Program-made: the position numbers and the translations under genes | Shown: piece by piece, positions 34,953 to 42,743 of the stretch | Layout of the letters: each line of letters opens with the position of its first letter | How positions within the stretch are numbered: position 1 is the stretch's first letter | NCBI RefSeq assembly: GCF_024105655.1 | Contig: NZ_JAAAMH010000008.1 | Coordinates: 62,001 to 126,000 of the forward strand | Source: Aliihoeflea sp. 40Bstr573 | GTDB taxonomy: Bacteria > Pseudomonadota > Alphaproteobacteria > Rhizobiales > Rhizobiaceae | Direction of reading: 5' to 3' | Length of the DNA stretch: 64,000 nucleotides | The notes under the pieces: generated by a model | Seen by the model: only the letters and a program-made list of their open reading frames with translations | The model's database searches: none | Told to the model about the DNA's origin: nothing

Positions 34953-35102
34953 GGTGACCCCCACCCTCCATCCCTCCCCACAAGGGGGAGGGAGGCATCC
35001 ACCTCGCGCTTTACCTTTAGGGGTGGAGCGATAGTGACGGCTCGATCGCAACGATCACGTCACCCTTCCCGTTGTGGGGAAGGAAAAAGGGTGGGGGTCA
35101 CC
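34953..35102. repeat. Dispersed palindromic repeat, copy D (complete ends)
   Basis: The best-defined copy. A perfect 15-bp terminal inverted repeat, GGTGACCCCCACCCT at 34953-34967 and its complement at 35088-35102, encloses hairpin arms CCTCCCCACAAGGGGGAGG and CTTCCCGTTGTGGGGAAG. The middle differs from copies B and C. It lies between hemF and a small leftward gene whose stop codon (35103-35105) touches its right end. Confidence 0.8.
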
Positions 35103-35315
35103 TCAATAAGAATCCCCTTCGAGCCCCGCATTCCCAGGACGCGGCATCCGACGCCGTAGACGACTGCGATGAAGGGCGGCACCTGCATGGGGCCATTGCG
35201 GCGTCAGCGGCAGGTCGGCGATTTCGTCCAGCGACATGGCGCGGATGGCGGAATGGGCGAGCGGGTCGTCCAAGCGCGGGGCGATTTCAACTTTTCTCCA
35301 GAAAAACTTGAGCAT
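35103..35315 (-). CDS. Small hypothetical protein divergent from a LysR gene
   Basis: A 70-residue frame from ATG 35315, with a good Shine-Dalgarno (AGGAG, 7 bases upstream). It begins MLKFFWRKVEIAPRLDDPLA and continues with AHSAIRAMSLDEIADLPL, a pattern that looks like real protein; the C-terminal third is Arg-rich and less convincing. The stop codon directly abuts repeat copy D, so the original C-terminus may have been cut by the element. Its start faces the LysR gene across 93 bp, the usual layout of a LysR regulator and its target. Function unknown. Confidence 0.5.
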   Translation of the reverse strand: MLKFFWRKVEIAPRLDDPLAHSAIRAMSLDEIADLPLTPQWPHAGAALHRSRLRRRMPRPGNAGLEGDSY

Positions 35316-35408
35316 CGGCTTTCTCCTGACTGGGAACCACGAGGGTTATCCGGCCAGATGATGCCGATTTCACTGGAGTTTGCCTCGCTCTCACTTTAGA
35401 AATTCTGC

Positions 35409-36305
35409 ATGCGTGAACTCAACCGCGTTCATATGAACGGCCTGCGCGCGGCCGAGGCCGTAGGTCGGCTCGGCGCGTTGCAGGCAGCCGCCGACGAACT
35501 TGGCGTGACCATCGGCGCCGTCAGCCAGCACGTCGCCCGCCTTGAAGCCGCCCTTGGCCGCCCCGTCTTTTCGCGCACACCGCGCGGGCTGGTGGCGACC
35601 GAGTTCGGCCGCACCTTTCTCGCACGGCTGACGACCGGCTTTGCCGAACTCGAGGGCGCGCTGAAGAGCGCGCGTCACAACCGGGCGAACGTGTTGACCG
35701 TGTCGGTCGCTCCCGTTCTCGCCTCCAAGTGGCTGGTGCCGCGCCTTGCAGGGTTTGCCGCACTTCACCCCGACATCACCGTCAGGCTCGACGCCTCTGT
35801 CGCCCTCGTCGATCTCGAGACGAGCGACGTCGACGTCGCCATCCGCGTCGGCGACGGCAACTGGAGCGGTGTGACGAAGACATTCCTGCTGCCGCAGGAG
35901 ATCTTTCCGGTCTGTGCGCCCGCACTTGCCCAACGGCTTCGCGAGCCGCACGACCTGACAAAGGTTCCGATCATCCGCGACGCGAATTCGACGCTCAAAT
36001 GGTCGACCTGGCTTGCGCCATACGGCATCAAGGAGCGTGAGCTCGCCGACGGGCACAGCTTCACCGATGCCGCGCTTTGCCTCGATGCCACAATCGCTGG
36101 TCAGGGCGTCATGCTCGCGTGGCAGACATTGGCGCAATACGCGATCGGCGCGGGCCAGCTCATCGCCCCCTACCCGCAGCGCGCCAAAACCGGACTGGGC
36201 TACTGGGCGATCACCTCGCCGCTGCAGTCACCGCCGCGCAAGGTGCGCGATTTCATCGCGTGGCTGGAGGGCGAACTGGACGAGACACGCCGCGCCTTTC
36301 CTTAG
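35409..36305 (+). CDS. LysR-family transcriptional regulator (GcvA-like)
   Basis: A 298-residue regulator with an N-terminal winged helix-turn-helix, LGALQAAADELGVTIGAVSQ (about 20-39) followed by HVARLEAALGRPVFSRTPRG (about 40-59), and a C-terminal substrate-binding domain (about 90-290). The sequence style resembles GcvA-like regulators in rhizobia. The ATG at 35409 or the in-frame ATG at 35433 could start it; the former gives MRELNRVHMNGLRAAEA. It is divergent from the small gene at 35103-35315, its likely target. The effector is unknown. Confidence 0.92.
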   Translation: MRELNRVHMNGLRAAEAVGRLGALQAAADELGVTIGAVSQHVARLEAALGRPVFSRTPRGLVATEFGRTFLARLTTGFAELEGALKSARHNRANVLTVSVAPVLASKWLVPRLAGFAALHPDITVRLDASVALVDLETSDVDVAIRVGDGNWSGVTKTFLLPQEIFPVCAPALAQRLREPHDLTKVPIIRDANSTLKWSTWLAPYGIKERELADGHSFTDAALCLDATIAGQGVMLAWQTLAQYAIGAGQLIAPYPQRAKTGLGYWAITSPLQSPPRKVRDFIAWLEGELDETRRAFP

Positions 36306-36406
36306 AGTTCGAATAAAGTTGCGCCCAAGCAACACAGATCGAACACGAAATTGCGAGCGCATTTTCGTTAAATCACCCATTAACCTTCTGCGTTAATCTC
36401 GCGTGC

Positions 36407-37165
36407 ATGAAAACAACGCGCATCGTTACATTAGCTTTGACTGTTGCATTGGGCTGGCCGGCGCTCGCCAGCGAGGTCGTGCCGTTTCCCGCTCTGCCGG
36501 CGCCGCAAATCCCGCAGACGGTTGGGAGCGTGACGCGCGAGACCGACTTCACACACAGCATCCACAAGCCGGCAGAGCCGAACGGCCGGACGATCATCCT
36601 GATGCATGGCTCGGGCGGCGACGAGACGACGCTGGTGCCGCTGGCGACGAAGATCGACCCGAATGCGACGCTGATCGGCATTCGCGGCCGCGTCGTTCAG
36701 GAAGGCGTCAAGCGCTGGTACAAGCGCATCACGCCGACGCGATTCGACCAGAGCGACATTCGCGGCGAGGCCGCCGCCTTCGAGCAGTTCTTCGCCCGAC
36801 TGGTCAAGAGCGAGGGGATCGACCTCGAACGGACGACATTCCTCGGCTATTCGAACGGCGCAAACCTGATCGCGGCGCTGTCGGTGCTGCATCCCGACGT
36901 GGTCAAGACAGCCGTCCTGCTGCGCCCGATGCCGGTCCTCGAAACCGCACCGCATGCGAACCTCGCCAAGGCGAAGTTCCTGACCATTGCCGGCCGCGAC
37001 GACACGCTCTACGCGCCTTTCGCACCCAAGCTGGAAGCGATGTTCAAATCCTGCGGCGCGGATGTGGTGGCAAAGACCATCATCGCCGGCCATGACATCG
37101 GCGACGAGGACGCAAAGATCGCGTCCGAATGGCTGGCGGGACTGAAAATCGCGTCGGCGCAGTAG
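36407..37165 (+). CDS. Secreted phospholipase/carboxylesterase-type hydrolase
   Basis: A 252-residue exported alpha/beta hydrolase. It starts with a signal peptide (MKTTRIVTLALTVALGWPAL, cleavage near ALA-SEVV at residue 22). Motifs: MHGSGGDETTL (about 66-76, oxyanion), nucleophile GYSNGAN (about 146-152), an acid in AGRDDTLY (about 201-208) and a His in AGHDIGDED (about 228-236), matching the phospholipase/carboxylesterase (Abhydrolase_2) group. It stands alone, with a possible terminator at 37187-37206. Confidence 0.83.
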   Translation: MKTTRIVTLALTVALGWPALASEVVPFPALPAPQIPQTVGSVTRETDFTHSIHKPAEPNGRTIILMHGSGGDETTLVPLATKIDPNATLIGIRGRVVQEGVKRWYKRITPTRFDQSDIRGEAAAFEQFFARLVKSEGIDLERTTFLGYSNGANLIAALSVLHPDVVKTAVLLRPMPVLETAPHANLAKAKFLTIAGRDDTLYAPFAPKLEAMFKSCGADVVAKTIIAGHDIGDEDAKIASEWLAGLKIASAQ

Positions 37166-37186
37166 GTTTCCGCAGGTTCAACAGAG

Positions 37187-37206
37187 CCACTCCTTTGCAG
37201 GAGTGG
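37187..37206. terminator. Possible bidirectional terminator between convergent genes
   Basis: A perfect 7-bp stem (CCACTCC at 37187-37193, GGAGTGG at 37200-37206) with a 6-base loop between the esterase (+) and the L,D-transpeptidase (-). T-runs on either side are weak, so the call is tentative. Confidence 0.45.
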
Positions 37207-37240
37207 GTTGAATTGTTCTCCGCTGGCAAGGACCAGGCCG

Positions 37241-37864
37241 TCAGGCCTGGATCACCACGACCTTGGCACCAACCGGCACCCGCTCGTAAAGATCGATGAC
37301 ATCGTGGTTGAGCATTCGCACACAGCCCGAGGACATGGCGTGTCCGATGGACTGCGGCTGGTTGGTGCCGTGGATGCGGAACATGGTGTCGCGGCCGCCG
37401 CGGTGGAGATAGAGCGCGCGCGCACCGAGCGGATTGTTCGGGCCGCCGGGCACGCCGCCGGCGAATTCCCGGTTGCGCGGGTCGCGGCTGATCATGTTGG
37501 CGGTCGGCGTCCAGCTCGGCCACTGCGCCTTGCGACCGACGGTGGCGTTGCCGCGCAACGCGAGCCCTTCCTTGCCGACGCCGATGCCGTAGCGCATCGC
37601 GCGGCCATTGCCCATGACGTAGTAGAGACGGCGGGCGGGCGTATCGACGACGACCGTACCCTTCGGATGCTTCGTCTCGTAGGCAACCTCCTGCCGGCGC
37701 AGCTCGGGCTTGATCTTGTCGAGCGGAACGGCGCGCAGCGGAAAGCTCTCGTCCGGCAGCGCGGCGTAGTTGAGCATGGCGCTGCGGTATTCGGTGCCGG
37801 CGGCCGTGCAGCCGGCGAGAAAGATCGGAAGGCCGGCGAGAAAGCCGCGACGCGAGATGGACAT
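37241..37864 (-). CDS. L,D-transpeptidase lipoprotein with Tat-like signal (copy 1)
   Basis: A 207-residue periplasmic peptidoglycan cross-linking enzyme (YkuD/ErfK fold). The start MSISRRGFLAGLPIFLAGC joins a twin-arginine SRRGF motif to a lipobox LAGC, so it is probably a Tat-exported lipoprotein. The catalytic motif is HGTNQPQSIGHAMSSGCVRM (about 164-183), with the HGT...SSGC(V/I)R pattern. The start at 37864 is set by AAAGG 7 bases upstream; an ATG further upstream adds 11 residues without signal-peptide logic. A second, longer relative lies at 49901-50668. Confidence 0.88.
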   Translation of the reverse strand: MSISRRGFLAGLPIFLAGCTAAGTEYRSAMLNYAALPDESFPLRAVPLDKIKPELRRQEVAYETKHPKGTVVVDTPARRLYYVMGNGRAMRYGIGVGKEGLALRGNATVGRKAQWPSWTPTANMISRDPRNREFAGGVPGGPNNPLGARALYLHRGGRDTMFRIHGTNQPQSIGHAMSSGCVRMLNHDVIDLYERVPVGAKVVVIQA

Positions 37865-38037
37865 GATGTTGCCTTTAACGAAGAAACCCCTGGACATTTT
37901 CGTAAACGCGTATGGTTAACGATATCTTCCCGGGCAGAAATTTGAAGGAACTTCCGAACCGTCGTCTGGTTGAGATGCATCGACGCCACACCGGACGTCG
38001 GGTATAATTGCCCATTGCCGAAGAGAGGAGAAGACCG

Positions 38038-38223
38038 ATGAAGGAATTTCATTGCGGCTCACTCGTTCCAGGTTGCGACTGGCACACCCGTCATAACGAA
38101 GAGGCCGAGGTGATGCGACGCGCGGTCGAGCACATGCGCCAGGCGCATGGCGAGGACACGATCCGCGAAACCATGGTCGAGGCCATTCGCTCCCGCATCA
38201 CCGATGCGCAGAAGGCCGCCTAG
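38038..38223 (+). CDS. DUF1059 small protein
   Basis: A 61-residue protein of the DUF1059 family, with the hallmark FHCGSLVPGCDWHTRHNEEA (about 4-23, containing CGxxxPGC) and VEHMRQAHGEDTIRE. Cys and His residues could bind a metal, but this is inference. The ATG at 38038 has GAGAGGAG about 8 bases upstream. It is convergent with cca and shares the stop palindrome CTAG (38220-38223) with it. Function unknown. Confidence 0.85.
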   Translation: MKEFHCGSLVPGCDWHTRHNEEAEVMRRAVEHMRQAHGEDTIRETMVEAIRSRITDAQKAA

Positions 38224-39485
38224 GATTTGAGCGCGAGAAGGTCGCGGGCGCGCTCGACGAGCGCCTCGCGGTCGATCGTGAAGCTGGATGACACCCACTC
38301 ATCCTTGAGGATTGCGAGCGCCTTTCCAAGGCGCTCGTCCGCTGCGGCGCCGAGCGCGACGAGGTCGCGACCGTGCAGCGGAAACTGCGGCGCCTGCCAA
38401 TTCTCGGCATATTTCAGCAGTTGCGAATATTGACCGGCGGCGAGGAGATCGAGGTCGTTCTGGACGCCGCGCACGCGCGCGGCCGCGAGAGCCAGCTTCA
38501 ACTTATCCACACCGGGCTGGTGTCCAGCCGCAAACATGCGCTTTGCGAGCGCAATCTCGCTGGTTTCAGCCGGGATTTCGCCGAAACCGGCCCATTCGTG
38601 CAGCCTTTTCGCTTCGTTCTTCGAAAGTTTCAGCCGCTCGGAAAGGCTATCCACGCGCTCCTTCATAGGCGGGATGATCGCCATGAGACGCACAAGCGGA
38701 TCGACCGCCCAGCCAAGATCGCGCTCAGCGGCGACGAGGCCGGGGACGGCATCGATGCCCCATTTCTCGCTCTCGGGAAGCACCGTGGTCAGCACCCCGG
38801 ACTGGCGCATCCAAAGGAGCGCGCGGGAGGGGTCGGGAGCGGAGAGGAGTTTCTTCAGTTCCGCCCAGATGCGTTCGGCGGAAAGCTGGTCCAAACCGGA
38901 CTTCAGCCGCGCCGAAGCCTTGATTCCCTCCGCATCCGGCCGCCCGGAGCCATACCAGGCGAAGAAGCGGTAGAAGCGCAGGATGCGCAGGTAATCCTCG
39001 CGGATACGGTCCTCCGCACTGCCAATGAAGCGCAAGGTTCGCGTCTCAAGATCCGCGACGCCGCCAACGAGGTCGAGGACCGTGCCGTCGGCAGTGGCGT
39101 AGAGCGCGTTGATTGTGAAGTCGCGCCGTTTGGCATCCACCTGCCAGTCGCGGCCGAAGGCGACGGTGGCGTGGCGGCCATGGTTCTCGACATCGGCCCG
39201 CAAGGTCGTGACTTCAAAGGGTTTTCCGTGCGCGACGACGGTGATCGTGCCATGCGCCTTGCCGGTCGGGACCGGTTTGAATCCGGCTTCGATGGCACGC
39301 TTTTCCGTCTCCTCGGGCAGGCAGGTCGTGGCGATGTCGATGTCGGTGACGGCTTCGCCAAGAAGCGCGTTGCGCACCGCGCCGCCGGCGATCCGCGCCT
39401 CTTCGCCATTCGCGGACAGAACGGCAAGGAGCTTTTGCAGCACCTTCTCCTTCAGCCAGGGCGCATCGGAAATGGAAACGCTCAC
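38220..39485 (-). CDS. cca: CCA tRNA nucleotidyltransferase / poly(A) polymerase family
   Basis: A 421-residue class II nucleotidyltransferase. Motifs: GGAVRNALLGEAVTDIDIAT (about 35-54, the catalytic GG...DxD), then the RRDF block within VDAKRRDFTINALYATADG (about 116-134) and the RILRFYRFFAWYGSG block (about 167-181). It adds or repairs the CCA end of tRNA. It overlaps the upstream Nudix gene by 4 bp, and that gene overlaps the DUF1285 gene, giving a leftward DUF1285-nudix-cca set that is divergent from the MoxR operon. Confidence 0.93.
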   Translation of the reverse strand: MSVSISDAPWLKEKVLQKLLAVLSANGEEARIAGGAVRNALLGEAVTDIDIATTCLPEETEKRAIEAGFKPVPTGKAHGTITVVAHGKPFEVTTLRADVENHGRHATVAFGRDWQVDAKRRDFTINALYATADGTVLDLVGGVADLETRTLRFIGSAEDRIREDYLRILRFYRFFAWYGSGRPDAEGIKASARLKSGLDQLSAERIWAELKKLLSAPDPSRALLWMRQSGVLTTVLPESEKWGIDAVPGLVAAERDLGWAVDPLVRLMAIIPPMKERVDSLSERLKLSKNEAKRLHEWAGFGEIPAETSEIALAKRMFAAGHQPGVDKLKLALAAARVRGVQNDLDLLAAGQYSQLLKYAENWQAPQFPLHGRDLVALGAAADERLGKALAILKDEWVSSSFTIDREALVERARDLLALKS

Positions 39486-40120
39486 GCGTAGAGCCTTTCA
39501 TAAAGCGTGCGAATGATGCCGGCGGTGACGCCCCAGATGTACCGTTCGCCGAACGGCATCGTGTAGAAGAAGCGCTCGCGCTCCTGCCAGATGCGGCTGT
39601 CGCGGTTGTGGTTCGCCGGGTCCATCAGGAAGGAAAGCGGCACCTCGAAGGCGTCGTCGACCTCGTCCTCGTTGAGAGTGAGCATAAAGCCAGGCCGGGC
39701 GACGCCGAGCACCGGCGAGATGCGAAAACCGGAGCCGGAAACGTAGTCCGGCATCCGGCCGACGATCTCGATCGTCTCCGCGCCGATGCCGATCTCCTCC
39801 TCGGTTTCGCGGATTGCTGCGAATTCGGGCGTCGGGTCGGTCGGATCGATGCGCCCGCCCGGAAAGGCGATCTGGCCGGAATGGCTGCGCAGTTTCTCGG
39901 TGCGCTTGGTCAGGATGATCGTCGCGCCATCGGGATGGTCGACGGCGGCGATCATGACGGCCGCGTCGCGCAGCCGCTCATGCACGATGAGATGGCGCAG
40001 ATCCGGGTTGAGACTGTGGTCGCCATAATCGGTATCGACGTGCGGTGCCTGCTCGCGCGCGGCGCGGCGGCGAAAATCGGCGGCCGAAAAGAGCGGCGCT
40101 TCGATTGCTTCAGCCCGCAA
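39482..40120 (-). CDS. CoA pyrophosphatase-like Nudix hydrolase
   Basis: A 212-residue Nudix protein of the CoA diphosphatase (NudL/PCD1-like) type. The Nudix box is in AFPGGRIDPTDPTPEFAAIR (about 86-105) followed by ETEEEIGIGAE, with the RExxEExGx core intact; the upstream LTKRTEKLRSHSGQIAF segment (about 71-87) resembles the NuCoA motif LL(T/K)R..LR.H.GQ(I/V)(A/S)FPGG. It should cleave CoA or its derivatives to phosphopantetheine and 3',5'-ADP. It overlaps cca by 4 bp and the DUF1285 gene by 11 bp, so all three are coupled. Confidence 0.9.
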   Translation of the reverse strand: MRAEAIEAPLFSAADFRRRAAREQAPHVDTDYGDHSLNPDLRHLIVHERLRDAAVMIAAVDHPDGATIILTKRTEKLRSHSGQIAFPGGRIDPTDPTPEFAAIRETEEEIGIGAETIEIVGRMPDYVSGSGFRISPVLGVARPGFMLTLNEDEVDDAFEVPLSFLMDPANHNRDSRIWQERERFFYTMPFGERYIWGVTAGIIRTLYERLYA

Positions 40121-40733
40121 GACGGTTCAGCTCCGCAATCGGCATCACCGGAAAGACTTCGCCCCTCGAGCGCACGCAAAACATGGCGCGGCCGCCCACC
40201 TCGATCTCCTCGCCGATCTCGGCGAGCTGGTACATGACCGGTCGCGCGACGAGCGCTTCGAGCCGGCCTCGGACATGGAGATAAGGTTTCAGTCCCCCCG
40301 TCTCGTCCTCGTCGACGAATCGCAACGGGTGCTCGGGACCCGCCTCGACCACATCGCCGACATTGGTGCGGAAGGTCAGGACCTGCCCCTCGCCCTTGCC
40401 CGAAACATCCATTTCGACGGCGAGAAAGTGCGCGTCCTCGACCCGGATGCCGACCTTTTCAACCGGGGTGACGAGATAGGTGTTGCCGTCCTCGTCCTTG
40501 CGCAGGACGGAAGAGAAAAGCTGGACGAGCGGCATGCGGCCGATCGGCGTTCCCATGTAGAACCAGGTGCCGTCCGCCTTGATCTCCATGTCGAGATCGC
40601 CGCAAAATTCCGGGTTCCACCTGTCGACGGGAGCCGCGCCCTTGCCGGCGCGCGCAGCGCGCGAAATGAGCGCTTCGAGGCCTGCGCTGTCGGTCGCTTC
40701 TGCCAGGCCTGGCGTTTTCTGTGCATCGGTCAT
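40110..40733 (-). CDS. DUF1285 protein
   Basis: A 207-residue cytoplasmic protein of the DUF1285 family, found widely in alphaproteobacteria beside cca. Conserved-looking blocks are RWNPEFCGDLDMEIKADGTW (about 39-58), FYMGTPIGRMPLVQLFSSVL (about 59-78) and LRFVDEDETGGLKPYLHVRG (about 138-157). The ATG at 40733 gives MTDAQKTPGLAEATDSAGLE; the frame is open further upstream with a sequence that looks non-coding. It is first in the DUF1285-nudix-cca set and faces the MoxR gene across about 110 bp. Function unknown. Confidence 0.85.
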   Translation of the reverse strand: MTDAQKTPGLAEATDSAGLEALISRAARAGKGAAPVDRWNPEFCGDLDMEIKADGTWFYMGTPIGRMPLVQLFSSVLRKDEDGNTYLVTPVEKVGIRVEDAHFLAVEMDVSGKGEGQVLTFRTNVGDVVEAGPEHPLRFVDEDETGGLKPYLHVRGRLEALVARPVMYQLAEIGEEIEVGGRAMFCVRSRGEVFPVMPIAELNRLAG

Positions 40734-40842
40734 CGTCACGAAATAGTCACTGTTGTTTCGCTTGTCAGCACAGGCGTACCATTTAAGTTGATCGCGCCGG
40801 TTGCGCCAAGGCGTGAATCGCCCCCAGCCCAAGGACGACGAC

Positions 40843-41847
40843 ATGAGCCTGACCATCAAGGAACCAGCGATGAGCGAGACCGAGATGGTGGCCGAGGCCG
40901 AACGCGCGCTGGCCGAGATCGGCAAGGTCCGGCAGGCGGTCGGCAAGGTGATTTTCGGCCAGGAAGCGGTGGTGGAGCGCACATTGGTGGCGATTCTCGC
41001 CGGCGGTCACGGTCTGCTTGTCGGCGTGCCGGGGCTTGCCAAGACCAAGCTCGTGGAGACGCTCGGCACCGTGCTCGGCCTCGACGGACGGCGAATCCAG
41101 TTCACGCCCGATCTGATGCCGTCCGACATTCTCGGTTCCGAAGTGATGGAGCAGAACGAGACGGGCCGCCGCTCCTTCCGCTTCATCCGGGGACCGATCT
41201 TCGCGCAGCTTTTGATGGCCGACGAAATCAACCGCGCCTCGCCGCGCACGCAGTCGGCGCTGTTGCAGTCCATGCAGGAATATCACGTGACGGTGGCCGG
41301 CGAGCGCCACGACCTGCCCTCGCCCTTTCATGTGCTCGCCACGCAGAACCCGCTGGAGCAGGAAGGCACCTACCCGTTGCCCGAGGCGCAGCTCGACCGG
41401 TTCTTGATGCAGATCGACATCGACTATCCCGAGCTTGCCGCCGAACGGCGCATCCTGATCGAAACGACAGGGACCGCCAACCAGAAGGCCGAAAACGTGC
41501 TCGACGCGGACCGGCTGAAGACCGTACAGGCGCTGATCCGGCGCATGCCGGTACCCGAAAGCGTGGTCGACGCCATCCTCAAGCTGGTCCGCTCGGCCCG
41601 GCCCGGCTCGGGCGATGCGCAGACCGACCGCCACGTCTCGTGGGGTCCGGGGCCGCGCGCCAGCCAGGCGCTGACGCTGTGCGCCCGCGCCCGCGCGCTT
41701 TATGACGGACGGCTCGCACCCTCGATCGACGATGTGCGCGACCTTGCCGAGCCGGTGCTGCAGCACCGCATGGCGCTGACCTTTGCGGCGCGGGCCGAGG
41801 GCATGACGGTTCGCGACGTGATCGCGCGGCTCGCAAAGGCCGTCTGA
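40843..41847 (+). CDS. MoxR-family AAA+ ATPase
   Basis: A 334-residue AAA+ ATPase of the MoxR group, cytoplasmic chaperones thought to activate partner complexes. Walker A is GVPGLAKTKLV (about 61-71), Walker B MADEINRASPRTQSALLQSM (about 125-144). The ATG at 40843 is preferred; an ATG at 40870 is the alternative. It is first in a tightly packed set of four (MoxR, DUF58, BatA/DUF4159, large membrane protein), where each start overlaps the previous stop by 1-4 bp. This is a Bat-like layout, and MoxR is expected to act on the VWA-like partners downstream. Confidence 0.93.
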   Translation: MSLTIKEPAMSETEMVAEAERALAEIGKVRQAVGKVIFGQEAVVERTLVAILAGGHGLLVGVPGLAKTKLVETLGTVLGLDGRRIQFTPDLMPSDILGSEVMEQNETGRRSFRFIRGPIFAQLLMADEINRASPRTQSALLQSMQEYHVTVAGERHDLPSPFHVLATQNPLEQEGTYPLPEAQLDRFLMQIDIDYPELAAERRILIETTGTANQKAENVLDADRLKTVQALIRRMPVPESVVDAILKLVRSARPGSGDAQTDRHVSWGPGPRASQALTLCARARALYDGRLAPSIDDVRDLAEPVLQHRMALTFAARAEGMTVRDVIARLAKAV

Positions 41848-42743
41848 TGGCTTCCGTCGGTGCGGTCAGCCCCGCCGTCGCCCCGCGCGACGCGCTGGCC
41901 CGTGCCCGCGTTCGCGCAGCGCTGGTGCCCGACCTGCTGATCGAGGCGCGGCGCGTGGTCAACACGGTGATCGCCGGCTGGCACGGACGGCGCAAGCGCG
42001 GCATCGGCGAGAATTTCTGGCAGTTCCGCCCCTATGTCGACGGCGAGGCGATCGCGCGGATCGACTGGCGGCGCTCGGCCCGCGACGACCACACCTATGT
42101 GCGCGACCGCGAATGGGAAGCTGCGCACACCGTGTGGCTTTGGGCCGATCCATCCGCCTCCATGCTCTTCCAGTCGAAGACGGCAAGCGTGTCGAAGGAC
42201 TCGCGCGCGCTGGTTCTGGCGCTGGCACTGGCCGAACTTTTGTCGCGCTCGGGCGAAAGGATCGCCTGGCCGGGGCTGACCGACCCCTTTTCGGCGCGAA
42301 ACGGCGCCGAGCGGCTTGCCGCCCAGATGATGCACGCGGCGAACCTGCCGACGCGACCGAACCTTTCCACCATGAAGCGCTTTTCCGACGTGGTGCTGAT
42401 CTCCGACTTCCTCGACCCTGTCGAGGAGACGCGCGAATGGCTGGACACGCTGGCGACGCGGGGCGTGCGCGCGCATCTGATCGAGATTTCCGACCCGGCC
42501 GAAGAGGAGTTTCCCTATTCCGGCCGCACCGAGTTTCAGGACCCGGAGACCGGCACCAAGCTGACCGCCGGACGCGCCGAAACGCTGCGCGAGGACTATC
42601 GCAATCTCTATGCGGCGCGCCGTGAGGAGCTTTCCGCCTGGGCGCGAAAGCTCGGCTGGAGCTACACCGTGAACCACACCGACAAGCTGGCTTCCGACGC
42701 ACTGGTGCGCGTCCATCTGGCGATGAGCCAGGGGAGCCGCTGA
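41847..42743 (+). CDS. DUF58 (VWA-like) protein
   Basis: A 298-residue DUF58 protein, the common partner of MoxR ATPases. The family signature is in GIGENFWQFRPYVDGEAIAR (about 52-71) followed by IDWRRSARDDHTYVRDRE (about 72-89). The following VWLWADPSASMLFQS resembles a VWA metal-ion-dependent adhesion site (DxSxS). No membrane helices are apparent, unlike many DUF58 proteins. The ATG at 41847 shares one base with the MoxR stop (TGATG). It likely binds the MoxR ATPase or the following membrane proteins. Confidence 0.9.
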   Translation: MASVGAVSPAVAPRDALARARVRAALVPDLLIEARRVVNTVIAGWHGRRKRGIGENFWQFRPYVDGEAIARIDWRRSARDDHTYVRDREWEAAHTVWLWADPSASMLFQSKTASVSKDSRALVLALALAELLSRSGERIAWPGLTDPFSARNGAERLAAQMMHAANLPTRPNLSTMKRFSDVVLISDFLDPVEETREWLDTLATRGVRAHLIEISDPAEEEFPYSGRTEFQDPETGTKLTAGRAETLREDYRNLYAARREELSAWARKLGWSYTVNHTDKLASDALVRVHLAMSQGSR

